From: Phaeodactylum tricornutum CCAP 1055/1
Lineage: Eukaryota > Bacillariophyta > Bacillariophyceae > Surirellales > Neidiaceae
Length of the DNA stretch: 64,000 nucleotides
NCBI RefSeq assembly: GCF_000150955.2
Contig: NC_011689.1
Location: 558,001 to 622,000 of the forward strand
Direction of reading: 5' to 3'
The notes beneath the pieces were generated by a model that was given only the letters and a program-made list of their open reading frames with translations, did no database searches and was not told where the DNA came from. Both the position numbers and the translations under genes were made by a program. Positions 10,311-19,902 of the stretch are shown piece by piece; position 1 is the stretch's first letter, and each line of letters opens with the position of its first letter.

Positions 10311-10370
<60 letters not shown>
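10311..10370. repeat. (GTT)20 trinucleotide microsatellite
   Basis: Twenty perfect GTT units (AAC on the minus strand) directly adjoin the start codon of the LRR-RING gene. As transcribed, the RNA would carry an (AAC)20 leader ending at the AUG. Perfect arrays this long are usually polymorphic between strains. Confidence 0.95.
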
Positions 10371-10372
<2 letters not shown>

Positions 10373-10814
10373 AGAAGTTACGAGACTTCCAAAGTGTCAA
10401 TTATCAACGGTCAGCGTTGGTGAGGAAAAAGGAACGAAACGAATAATGAAGGAAGAATAGGAAAACGAGATCTCGGGGGATCAGTGACAAATTCCGTAGT
10501 ATCGTTCGACGGTATCGATTGGTGGAACGATTCACGGGTACGGCGCCTTCCCGTTGCGGGATTCCGCAAATCTATCACACATACCCCCAACGAAACATCC
10601 GCGTTCCCCGAATCCCGCTGGGAAGCCAGGCTCGCGGCCGGGGCTTAGTCCTAACTCGGACGCCACTTCACTGACATATAAAGTTCTATTTATACACGTA
10701 CCCAAAATCACCTTCTCCGGAAATTCCCATACTCTTTCCTAACCGCGAGATAGGTACCCCCTCCCTCCCCGCTTCGAGCTGTGCACTGTTAATGAACACT
10801 GACTGTAACTACAT

Positions 10815-10834
10815 ACCTACCTACCTACCTACCT
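10815..10834. repeat. (ACCT)5 tetranucleotide microsatellite
   Basis: Five perfect ACCT units in an intergenic stretch. Short and probably without function. Confidence 0.9.
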
Positions 10835-12384
10835 CTTCACTCGAGGCCAGAGTCGACTCTACCTATCATAAGCCTATAGATCGCTGACACCGACCGGGCC
10901 ACGCTACAATCTGTGCTCCGTTAGTCACTGCGGCACCAAATTGACTCCCAAAGCTTTGTTGGCTAACATAAGCGACACGGCCTTGACCTTTCTGACTCTT
11001 ATCACAGTCGAGAACGGGACAGCTTGTCGATATCACACAGTAAAGGACAAGGGGTGATTCTACCCACCCGAGCCCTCCCCACTTCTTCTGCGGAAATGAT
11101 TGACATTGCATACGATGGAACGAGAGATGGAGTGATTCCATTCCACTCGATTTGATTTAATTCACAGTCAATTCACACGACTATCTGACGAACCCTTGTG
11201 TTGGAAGCAAAGAATTCCGGTATATGTTTAGATTTGAAGACTCGGCCACAAGACCATCGAGTTGTCGAGACACATTCCCTCGTCTGTCCAGGCCGTGATT
11301 ATAATTTCTTCAACGTCAGTACGTTGAGGAGATCAGCTCACTTTCCATTAAATCAACGTTACATGGGGGTTAATTGCCTTCTTTGCATGGGGCCACCGTA
11401 ACGAAATAACTTTGCTGCATTCTTCGGGTTCCGAACAGGGCCGCCGTTTTGGCATCGATCGTTTCGGCTGAACGCACGGCCTAATACTTGGTGAGCTTTT
11501 CAATGCCACGGCCTGGGAACTCAGCAGAGTGGAAAGAAATTGATTCGTCAGTCCAGTCAGGTCTGGTGTTGTACAGGTGACTCGTCCGTCGCGGATGGAT
11601 CGCTGGTCGAGTTTCAGCGCTGCTTCTGCCGAAAACACCAGCTTTGCTCGACTAATCTTAGGAAGAGGAACGCACCGTGACGAAGTAGGGATTTTGACAG
11701 TAAGTGCAGACTTTCCGACAAATATTTGACATCTTGGGACATAGGTCCATAGTTTCAACCATCTATTCCCAGATTTGCAATTTGAGCACCGTGGGTTTTG
11801 GGTAAGCGAGGTGGACCGAACCGGATCAGCGGCAAACCTCCCGCCGTCTTTCCGGCATCACGATGAAAGTGCGTGGCCTCCCAGGACGAAAATGTGATGC
11901 CGTTACCAATTGGCTTAGAACGGGCAACAGACTGGACCCACCGGCCTTACTCCATCAAAATGATATTGGCTCAAGAATAAATAAGGCTACTTTTGAAAAA
12001 AGACTGTCTTTTACTTATGAATTCATTTTTTCCCAAAAAAGCCAGGGAAACAGTTGTAGCCTTCGTATTATCTTTCTGCTTTATGCGCCATCTCGTAAAC
12101 TGTCTATTCCTGTTGATGTGAACACTTTGTCGGTTTACAAATAGACGTCATTCTGCTCCAGTCTATTTCCAGGTGTCAAATCACATTGGCCCGCGAGGTG
12201 AGTTTCTTATCACCATTCCTCCTGCGGACAAATAGTCGCCACTAGCGAAATTTGATGCACTCTCGCAATATCTAGTGCACCATGACACAGTTCACGGAAG
12301 ATTCGATCGAGGGGCGCTTACACGAACACACCGTCATGTCTTTTCCTTGAACTCTCCTCAACAGGCTCTACTGCTTCTGTTCCG

Positions 12385-12609
12385 TTACAGCGGCGTCACA
12401 GTTGCTCGTTTCCAACGACGGGCTGTATTGGCTGGAGAGATAGCCTGAACGCGATGGATACGTTTGGCTTCGCGAAGAAGGGCGCGATCAAGATCCCGGT
12501 CATTCGCCCCGAAGCGAACACCAAGACATTGACGGGCCCTGGCGACCAACGTCGTTGCGTCGGGATAAGTTATCTGTAGCGTTTCCATCAAGCGAGTTTC
12601 CACAAACAT
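12385..12609 (-). CDS. Small hypothetical protein or exon, 74 aa
   Basis: An ATG at 12609 opens a 74-codon frame (MFVETRLMETLQITYPDATT...) ending in a basic tail with ARRWKR. Composition is helix-forming and Arg-rich, unlike the AT-rich flanks. I recognise no family. An intron-like 3' end (ACATTAG) lies just upstream of the ATG, so this could be the last exon of a spliced minus-strand gene that also uses the open stretch at 12774-13019. It may equally be spurious. Confidence 0.25.
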   Translation of the reverse strand: MFVETRLMETLQITYPDATTLVARARQCLGVRFGANDRDLDRALLREAKRIHRVQAISPANTARRWKRATVTPL

Positions 12610-13499
12610 AATGCCTAATGTATTTCAGTGAGAAATAATGAACTCACAGTCAGTAGGATACCGAAGGCGATTGACAGTGAATGAATGGATACGGGAAGCA
12701 AGTTAGGTATGTCTTCGATCCATCAACGAGATTCGTTGGTGCAGCCGTTTTTGCATTTGTACCGGCTTTGTGATTAGGTGACCTGCTTGTCACATTTCGT
12801 TGATCGTGTCCCACGAGGACGAAAGTCTTTCTTCGCGAAGCGCAAAAGACCAGTCCAGAAAGTTCTGGAAGCTTTGACTGTGAGTAGTCGAACTAGCTTT
12901 CTTTCTGAGTCAGTCACGCTTCCATTGCTTACTGGTATGTCCTTGTTTGCTTCTTCGGATGCCGAAGCAAGCTGAAAAGCCTCGTCGTGCACAGTCGGTA
13001 AATTTGGGGGCAATTCCAATTTACATAAAGACGATTTAGAACGGTCAGACCTCCATCAGAAGAGAAACCCGGACTTGCTGTTATGGCGTGCTGCACTCGT
13101 CGTACAGTCTGTTCCTCACGACCAAAGTCATCTTGAAAGATGATTGACTTGTTTTATCTCAGCATTAGTACCCAGCTGTAGTCATTATGACTAGACTTTC
13201 AAACCTTTCTTGAATTGTTACCTGAAAGAAATAGAAAGTATAGGCTCTGATTGTCCTCATCTCGGAGCGCGTGCTTGGACTTATAGAAATCCAACGTATC
13301 CGACAGCCATGTTCAACAAAAAGACCGCTTTCGTGATATATCACGCGAGGCTTAAAGGAAACTTTGGATAGTGCCCTGGGCATGATTTCAGGAGTGGCTT
13401 CACAGTCAAACCGCTATACAGTTCCAACGCCGATCTACCACATTTTTCTCCCCGAAGACAAGTAGGTGAAAACGTGCTACCTGCCGAAGTAAAGCTACA

Positions 13500-14909
13500 A
13501 TGAACGCTTTGCTTCGGAGTAGTCGCCTAAACGAAGACCATGGTACAAGCGATCCCCCGTCGAAGACTCGGAGTCTAAGGGAAGCGTTGTCCATTGGCAG
13601 CAGTAGTAGTCATCACGGCCGCCGTAATATTTTATCCTTTAGCCGGCATGGCAAGAAAGGCAAGGCATTTGATCAGTTCGAAGACAACAACGATGGCGAT
13701 GATGACGATGCTGTGGGACTGATGGAGGAAAGTCATATAGAATTCGGTGAGGATTCCTTGGAAGGCACCACCGCCGACTGGCTGCAATGCGATTACAGAT
13801 TGCAAAGCCGAGAAAACTTAGACAAGCGTCTCTTTCCTGACAATAACTTACCACAACAACTCGACTTTCCCGACAATATCAAGGTAGAGAAGAGATCAAT
13901 CACAAAAAAAATCCTTAGACGGGTTCGTCGATCGAAAACAAACGGGGAGGCCGAATCTGATGATCCAGGCGAAGGAGAAAAGTCTTTGGAGACTACGTCT
14001 CCTGGTACAGAAGAAAAATGGGACCATTCACCCCGACGAAAGCTCTTCTTCAATCTAAGACCCAAGAACGCGAAGGCCATTCTTTTGGATTCATGTGGAA
14101 ACTTCAGCTTTGATTTTTGCGAGGAAGATCTCGCCGGGCAGGATGATGCCGCTGACGAGCACGTCAGCGATTCGGAAAATGATGAATCCGACGAGAACTC
14201 CAACACCTATTCAGAAACTAGTGACACGGAGCACGATGATAGCAAAGATCGTCCGGGTTCTATTAGGGAGAGGCGAAATGCTACCGATGAAGCAGATCCT
14301 ACCACCGATGTCAAAGGTACAATTATTTCGGGAAAGCCGAGTCTCGCCAAACAGCGTCGAAAGTCAACCCGATCCCGGAATGTCGACACTGAAAGGCAAG
14401 TAGTAAGCAATGAGATGCGAAGAAGTCGTCAAAGGCGCTTCAAAACGACGAGTACGACGGAGGGAAATCCTCGGAATTTGAAATCGGAAAACGAAAAAAA
14501 GAATGCGACTTTCGAGGGACCAGACGAAAATCTCGCTTTAGCGAGCGTTGAAACGCATTTGGCAAATGAGGAGGAATCGATCCATTCTTCAGACTTGTGT
14601 GGTGGCCGTCCAAGGACGCAAGGCTCCCGAAGATTTACACCAGTCCGATGCAAGCCAACCGGTGCGAATGATACTCGTCGGTCTAAGCCTGTTCGAGCTT
14701 CAACTCGCCGGCGTACGCTACCTCCAAAGCCTGACCGAGGCTTCCCCAGACCTGCTGCCGCAGACAACACTGGAGAAAATGGGGGCCTAAAGCAAAATGA
14801 TTCTCGCGGCGTCACGGATGGAAACGTCAATTGGATTGGCGAGGGCGAAAAATCAGGTGAAGACAGGCATCTGGAACTTGACATTGTGGCGCTAACAACA
14901 TCGGAGTAG
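13500..14909 (+). CDS. Hypothetical acidic, disordered protein
   Basis: 469 aa from the ATG at 13500. It has no recognisable domain, signal peptide or membrane segment. Composition is strongly biased to Asp, Glu, Ser, Arg and Lys, with acidic runs (NNDGDDDDAV; DSENDESDENSN) alternating with basic clusters (KKILRRVRRSK; RSRQRRFK). A short more ordered block reads RKLFFNLRPKNAKAILLD, followed by SCGNFSFDF. The alternation of charge blocks is typical of nuclear scaffold, chromatin or RNA-binding proteins, but that is only an inference. The continuous frame of 1.4 kb makes it a likely real gene. Nothing in the neighbours suggests a role. Confidence 0.7.
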   Translation: MNALLRSSRLNEDHGTSDPPSKTRSLREALSIGSSSSHHGRRNILSFSRHGKKGKAFDQFEDNNDGDDDDAVGLMEESHIEFGEDSLEGTTADWLQCDYRLQSRENLDKRLFPDNNLPQQLDFPDNIKVEKRSITKKILRRVRRSKTNGEAESDDPGEGEKSLETTSPGTEEKWDHSPRRKLFFNLRPKNAKAILLDSCGNFSFDFCEEDLAGQDDAADEHVSDSENDESDENSNTYSETSDTEHDDSKDRPGSIRERRNATDEADPTTDVKGTIISGKPSLAKQRRKSTRSRNVDTERQVVSNEMRRSRQRRFKTTSTTEGNPRNLKSENEKKNATFEGPDENLALASVETHLANEEESIHSSDLCGGRPRTQGSRRFTPVRCKPTGANDTRRSKPVRASTRRRTLPPKPDRGFPRPAAADNTGENGGLKQNDSRGVTDGNVNWIGEGEKSGEDRHLELDIVALTTSE

Positions 14910-15195
14910 GATTATACATCTGAACTCTGGTATTCACCATTGGATGCGAACTCGCGCATTTGACGACACCGAGAAATTATGTTTAATTCCGCGATTTTGC
15001 AACACAATATCATCACTTTTTTATCACCTTTGGTTGCTACAACCAGAAGTTTTGCAAAAAAGGTAGATTGTCAGGTGACCTCATTATCAATCGTAAAATT
15101 TAGCTTAATGGTATGAATGGACTTGGTTAGAATATCTATTTGCTAAAAGAGCATTGGACGGAGCTCAATTACACCTGCATCGATATGTCCAAAAA

Positions 15196-16158
15196 TCACT
15201 CCCTATCCTGTTCACGTTCCTGTTTTCGTCTTCGTCGATTTTGAATTTCGTCACGAGCAATCAGAAAATCCGTGGCAATATCGCAATCCTGCACCTTGAC
15301 CATTGATGATTTTTCTCCACGAGGGGCGGATCGTAGCTCAACTACATCGAACCAATAGCGCTTCTTGTTATAGTCGAATGCAATTGTCGAGCCTTGCGTC
15401 AGAGAGCTGTAATGCCGGAGCTCGGTCTCCAGAACGGCCTGTGGATTGGCAATTTCCTTGCCAAAATCGGATGAGTGAGGTCGAAGCTTGGCCAAAGAAC
15501 CGGCAGGTACTGTCTCAAACAATTCCACTTCCACGATGTCTCGCGGTTTGACACCAAGTGCTCGCATCATCCACCACGGCAAAAAGATGTAACAGGCTGG
15601 TGCGCGAAAGTCCAAAGGTCCACCCACCACTTTGTCCAGTTGCGCCAAGGGTTTATGTGGAGTAATTATATCATCGTCCGAAAACTCGACCCGTTCACCA
15701 GTAACGCCGTCAATTCGCTTAACGGAAAACAACCAGGGAACTTCGGCGTGATTCAGCTGAATGGCTTGCCAAAAGTTTGCCGGGAGACTCATTTTATCCC
15801 CCGTCTGTACGTGTTTATGAGAAAACGAGCCCATCGGTGGATCGAACCTATCCGATAAAGGTAAACAGATCAAGCGACGATGACGAGTCGACTGTGCCTG
15901 TCCGTTGGAGGTCGCAATCCATTCGGCATTGTAGTCTTCCACTTGTTGTTCTAGCTCACTGAGCTCGTTAGCCTTTTGCCAGCGCGCGGACACAAACTTA
16001 TTCAGCCCGTGTTTCAAAGAAATAGGAGGAGCCAAAAGCGAGCTGCGGCTAGTGGTACTGGCTCTAGTGGAGAGCGTCAGCTCTACCAGTAAAAGCAAGT
16101 ACACGACTGCCAACTTTCTCACGGATAGTGATGTCCTTACATGACGTCGAACAGCCAT
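15196..16158 (-). CDS. sUFD1: UFD1-domain protein with signal peptide, probable symbiont-derived sUFD1 of the periplastidal SELMA machinery
   Basis: The body matches the UFD1 N-terminal double-psi barrel: DKMSLPANFWQAIQLNH, IFLPWWMMRALGVKPRD, then VPAGSLAKLRPHSSDF, PQAVLETELRHYSSLT and STIAFDYNKKRYWFDVVE. Cytosolic UFD1 works with NPL4 and CDC48 to extract ubiquitylated proteins in ERAD. This copy starts with a hydrophobic signal peptide (KLAVVYLLLLVELTLSTRA) followed by a Ser/Arg-rich stretch with no Phe at +1. In diatoms that pattern marks proteins sent to the periplastidal compartment rather than the stroma. Known symbiont-derived UFD1 proteins act there in preprotein import (SELMA). The usual NPL4-binding C-terminal tail of UFD1 is short here and ends in a basic RRRRKQEREQDRE. 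Length is 320 aa. Family is certain; the sUFD1 identity is inferred from the targeting signal. Confidence 0.85.
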   Translation of the reverse strand: MAVRRHVRTSLSVRKLAVVYLLLLVELTLSTRASTTSRSSLLAPPISLKHGLNKFVSARWQKANELSELEQQVEDYNAEWIATSNGQAQSTRHRRLICLPLSDRFDPPMGSFSHKHVQTGDKMSLPANFWQAIQLNHAEVPWLFSVKRIDGVTGERVEFSDDDIITPHKPLAQLDKVVGGPLDFRAPACYIFLPWWMMRALGVKPRDIVEVELFETVPAGSLAKLRPHSSDFGKEIANPQAVLETELRHYSSLTQGSTIAFDYNKKRYWFDVVELRSAPRGEKSSMVKVQDCDIATDFLIARDEIQNRRRRKQEREQDRE

Positions 16159-16835
16159 GTTTTTGAGGTGCTTCGAATGTGCTATGCTCGCATCGGAAAG
16201 TAATGCTAGGAGGCTCTCACCATGGGAGGACCACCTCTAGTATTCTAGAGCGACTGTCGTAATGCAAGCGAATGCAAGCGAAATGTTCATTTTTCCCGAA
16301 CACGTGGAAGTCTAAAAGCATGATCACCTAATGTAAGTAGTCCTCTGCACACACAAAAGATGTTATCTCAGTCGATGGCATCACGACAGACAAAAAAATG
16401 CAACGCGCGGAAGCTGGAATGAAAGCCACAATGTATTCTGTCGATGGTTCATACTAATAGCAGATGTTGGAACCACCGGTGTTTAGTTAACTGCTGGGAC
16501 GGCAATGATGACATAAAGCTTTACTATCCAAGGTTAAGTTGGATTCTCTCATTGACTTGTAGAATACCTAGCACAAGTGTGCCAGTTGCGCGCAATGGAG
16601 TTACACCACTCCAATTCATCGACAAGATTCGTCACATTTTGTAACATCTTTTATCATGTGATCATGCCAAAGAGAACATGAGCATTTCTTTCTTTTTGGA
16701 AACCATCTTCCCTCGCTTCCAAGTCGAGTATTGTTAGGGGGGAGTCTCGGTGAAGAGCACGAAAACCCAAGAGCAAGTGAAAGGTCACACCAATGCTGAC
16801 TCTGCGTATAGGTTCCTTTGGCATCTGTTTCGTCA
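16159..16835. other. Intergenic, no gene seen
   Basis: About 680 bp between sUFD1 and the cyclophilin gene. It contains a short direct repeat (AATGCAAGCG twice near 16262-16280) and short frames without family resemblance. Confidence 0.45.
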
Positions 16836-17782
16836 TTAAGTGCGACGCAGCACAATGTACGCGAACATAGCTTCAAGGGCGCAACAAATGACCCAAATAA
16901 CCCGTAGGTGGCCTCCTTTCTGTACAGTCGAATCAGTCGGTCGATTAATCGGTGTCTCGGGGACCGCTAGACTGGTGGTCAAGATCATGTCAATGTCGGG
17001 ATACTCTTCCAGAATCCATTGATTGCCACCAATCTCGTAGTCGTCTTGACTCGCCCCGTCCGTCGATCCGGGCGTTGGATTCGTAATGCGTGACACCACG
17101 TCCATACCTTGTACGATTCTTCCAAACGGACTAAAACCCTGTTCATCCAATCCTGCATTATCATCCAGGTTGATGAACATTTGGGAGGTCCGGGTACCCG
17201 GTCCAGCGGTAGCGTAGGAAACGTAGGATCGCAAATTGGACTGCAGAGTCGGATCGTCCGGGATTGTCGTATCCCAATGGGAGGTTTCGTTTGGTTCCGC
17301 GGCGATACCGAACTGGACGACGAAATCAGGGACTACCCGGAAGAACGCGGCGCAATTGTAGAAGTTGTCGAGCACTAGCTGGTAAAAGCGATCGGCTCCG
17401 ATTCTGGAGTATTTCTCAAGCAAAAGAGAAAAAGGAAATAAACAGTCAGCTAGGATTCGGAACAGGATTCGACGAGATCATTTCGTACATTGCGTGTGAC
17501 TCGACACTGGGGCGTTTCCCTTCCCACAGAATGCGGAATGTTTTAGACTTACGGACTCCACGCACGAATGACTTCTAGAACGATCGGCTCATCCGACACG
17601 GTGGAGGTAAAGGTAACCGTAAAGGCATCGGGTGCTGACGGGTCGGAATCCGGGAAGCGATTTTCTACGGTGTGAGCTCCCGCTCGACATTCCCGACGAG
17701 GATCCTGTGCCCAACAACTAACACGACAGTGATAGCAAGCTATCCATACAACTAGCGCTGTAACACGTGGTGTAGGCAACAT
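16836..17782 (-). CDS. Secretory-pathway cyclophilin-type peptidyl-prolyl isomerase with C-terminal membrane anchor
   Basis: Two exons: 17782-17553 and 17403-16836, joined across a 149 nt intron with a GTAAGT donor and a CTCCAG acceptor. The splice joins ...EVIRAWSP to IGADRFYQLVLDNFYNC, which restores the usual cyclophilin order. Core features are FFRVVPDFVVQFGIA, then ATAGPGTRTSQMFINLDDN (the catalytic-site region) and FSPFGRIVQGMDVV. Catalytic-region residues resemble active cyclophilins (FFRVVP with its Arg, and QMFINL), so activity is plausible. The ATG at 17782 starts a signal peptide (MLPTPRVTALVVWIACY), and a hydrophobic helix near the C terminus (IWVICCALEAMFAYIVL) precedes a short RRT tail. 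The isomerase domain would face the ER/Golgi lumen or the cell exterior. Length is 265 aa. Confidence 0.85.
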
Positions 17783-18087
17783 GGCAACCCGATTACAGAC
17801 TGAACACCACGCCACCGGTGCCGTCTTTGGTAGTCGAGTTGGACTGTGTACGACCGTCGTTCCCTTTGCGTACGGTGCGATCCGTTTCCTCATGGTCGCA
17901 CAATCCTATCTCTGATTCTGTGAGTGCCGCGACGACACTACTAGGATACAATTGCGACATGCACACCGCCTACTTAACTATTTTCTTGACAAGGTTCAAC
18001 GTGTCCCACCGATGGTTTTCAAAATCGAAACCTTGCGCTCCGATCGTTCCAACGTTGTTGCCAATCATTGACATCTCGATTGTCAAG

Positions 18088-19782
18088 ATGAGGAGCACAA
18101 TATGGCTTTTCCAGTTCGGCGGACTCTGTCTTGGTCTTGTCTGTGTCTCCTCGGTGGTAGCGAAACCTAGAATATGGGGAAGCCCGAACACTCGCCAGGG
18201 AATTCCCCTCCGTGGTGGTGATACCGATACCGATATTACTGTCAGTGAAATCAATCGACACGTTGCCGTCACCGATGGGGACAACACCACGCTGCCGGTA
18301 CGGACACCTTCCCAAACTGCGTCCGATCCGACCCTCTCCAGCTACGTGGCGGTCTCTCTGCTAGTTATGGACAACGACACGGGTCCCTCGTCATCAAACT
18401 TATCGTCGGGTTGTATGCTCTTCCCTCGGCACACGGCGGACAGTGTAACGGAATACAATGATGACGTTCCGTACGAACCGTTCTGGTCCCAACGCTTGGC
18501 CTTTGACACTTCGAGCAACAACGAAAGTACGAATCTGGCTGCACTGTACGAAAGTGTAGCAGCGACGAGTGATATTGTACTTCTCGTTCTCCGATGGGAC
18601 TCTCCCATCGATCCAATACTGGTCCAAGCCTTGCGAAAGGGCTGGCACCGACGCACCGTCCCCGATGCGGGTTTACCAAAAGCACAACTCTTGGTGATAT
18701 GCACATCCTCCGGAGAATTTGACACTGTCGCAATGACAGCCTGGCGGGAACGAATGGCTTTGCATGATCTAGCCTCACTTAGTCCTAGTCTCTTGCAATC
18801 CATGGAACTCATTCTTCCGTCCGATACACCACGAATACTCCAACAAGCGATACGAGACGCCAACAGTGGTGTTACCGATTGGCTTGCACCCGAGGGGTTT
18901 CCACAACTGCTACAACAAGCGTACAACAATCTAGGAGGCTCCGTCCAATCTTTGTTTGCGGACGACGTCGGTATGCCGCGCATTCTATCCAACACCGCAA
19001 TGCTGGAATCGTCCAGGCCGTCGTCAGGACACCCACCACCCGCTACGGACCGCCACGAACAAAGTGCTCCTTCGGTCCAGCAAATCAAAAGTCAAATAGA
19101 CGGGCAGCTCCAAACTGCGTTGATTGCGGAGGCGTATCAAGAGCTCGAGGTCATTCAAACCGCTCAGGAGGAACACTTGTTGGATACCAACACCATACCG
19201 TTCGACTTCGGTGGAAAGTGTGGTCCTTTTCTGGAGCGATTACGCGACGGTCTCGAAGCGCTGCCGGACGAAGCTTCCCGCAGCACTGTCCAGCAGGAGG
19301 TCGGCGAGCGACTACGTGAACTCTTTCACCAGCAACTACAGGCCTGGCGTGATCATTACGGGCGGGTCTACGAAGCCTTATTGGATCGGCACGCTCCGGA
19401 AACGTGGTCGATGCACGCGTCCCACGTGACGCAAAGTTTTCGCAACGCTGCACAAGAAAGTGTTCCCGTCTTGGCTCGGGCGAACGAAGTCTTTCGGGAT
19501 ATGGATCTGGAGTACATCCCGGCGTTGCAGGGACTCGTGTCGGATATGATGGAGGCCACGACCTTGCGACAGTCGGAAGTGGAGGAGGACGGTGACGAAG
19601 AGAACGGGAACGATACGGACGTGGAGGCCCGACCAAAACGCGTTGCCCGGTGGTACGAGAAACTTGCGGCGCGGGCGCTCGTCTTGGGCGTCAATTACCT
19701 ACAGGGCTGGCTGGCCTGGCAAGGCATTCAACGAGCCGCACTACAGCGGGAGCGGAACATGCCCAAATTTCCGCTCTTTTAA
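18088..19782 (+). CDS. Unknown secretory-pathway protein, 564 aa
   Basis: The ATG at 18088 is chosen because it starts a good signal peptide (MRSTIWLFQFGGLCLGLVCV). The frame is open further upstream, with another ATG at 17959 that would bury this segment. The lumenal part has several N-glycosylation sequons (NNT, NES, NLS), a block with beta-strand/helix alternation (ATSDIVLLVLRWDSPID; PKAQLLVICTSSGEFD) reminiscent of a nucleotide-binding-like fold, and a long helical C-terminal half. Near the end is an amphipathic or weakly hydrophobic segment (ALVLGVNYLQGWLAW). No GTPase motif (GxxxxGKS) is present, which argues against an atlastin/RHD3 relative. I cannot assign a family. It is divergent from the cyclophilin gene, with 305 bp between starts. 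Confidence 0.7.
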   Translation: MRSTIWLFQFGGLCLGLVCVSSVVAKPRIWGSPNTRQGIPLRGGDTDTDITVSEINRHVAVTDGDNTTLPVRTPSQTASDPTLSSYVAVSLLVMDNDTGPSSSNLSSGCMLFPRHTADSVTEYNDDVPYEPFWSQRLAFDTSSNNESTNLAALYESVAATSDIVLLVLRWDSPIDPILVQALRKGWHRRTVPDAGLPKAQLLVICTSSGEFDTVAMTAWRERMALHDLASLSPSLLQSMELILPSDTPRILQQAIRDANSGVTDWLAPEGFPQLLQQAYNNLGGSVQSLFADDVGMPRILSNTAMLESSRPSSGHPPPATDRHEQSAPSVQQIKSQIDGQLQTALIAEAYQELEVIQTAQEEHLLDTNTIPFDFGGKCGPFLERLRDGLEALPDEASRSTVQQEVGERLRELFHQQLQAWRDHYGRVYEALLDRHAPETWSMHASHVTQSFRNAAQESVPVLARANEVFRDMDLEYIPALQGLVSDMMEATTLRQSEVEEDGDEENGNDTDVEARPKRVARWYEKLAARALVLGVNYLQGWLAWQGIQRAALQRERNMPKFPLF

Positions 19783-19902
19783 ACCTACATGGATTCCATC
19801 CTCGCACGGACAGATGTGGCTAATTTTGGTAGAGTCGTGGAGTAGCATGTTATAAAACCAAGTACAGTTCCTACAAATATAGGTGCAACCGTGTGTGCAC
19901 TC

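Larger units (their letters stand above)
10371..13499. other. Gene-poor 3.1 kb stretch with short doubtful ORFs
   Basis: No convincing gene covers this interval. Open frames such as minus 11348-11758 and minus 12774-13019 begin at TTG and match nothing I know. The latter (ELPPNLPTVHDEAFQLASAS...) has protein-like composition and could be an internal exon. The minus frame 12385-12609 is listed separately. The interval also holds an (ACCT)5 tract, an A/T-rich part at 11970-12140, and recurring-motif relatives at 12644-12653, 12671-12680 and 12874-12884 (TTGACTGTGAG). Confidence 0.45.

Noticed and set aside
11348-11758. 136-codon minus-strand frame
   Set aside because: Starts at TTG, no early ATG, no family resemblance and no splice context.
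17818-18087. Upstream extension of the unknown secretory gene at 18088
   Set aside because: The frame is open back to a GTG at 17818 and an ATG at 17959, but only the ATG at 18088 places a signal peptide at the N terminus.
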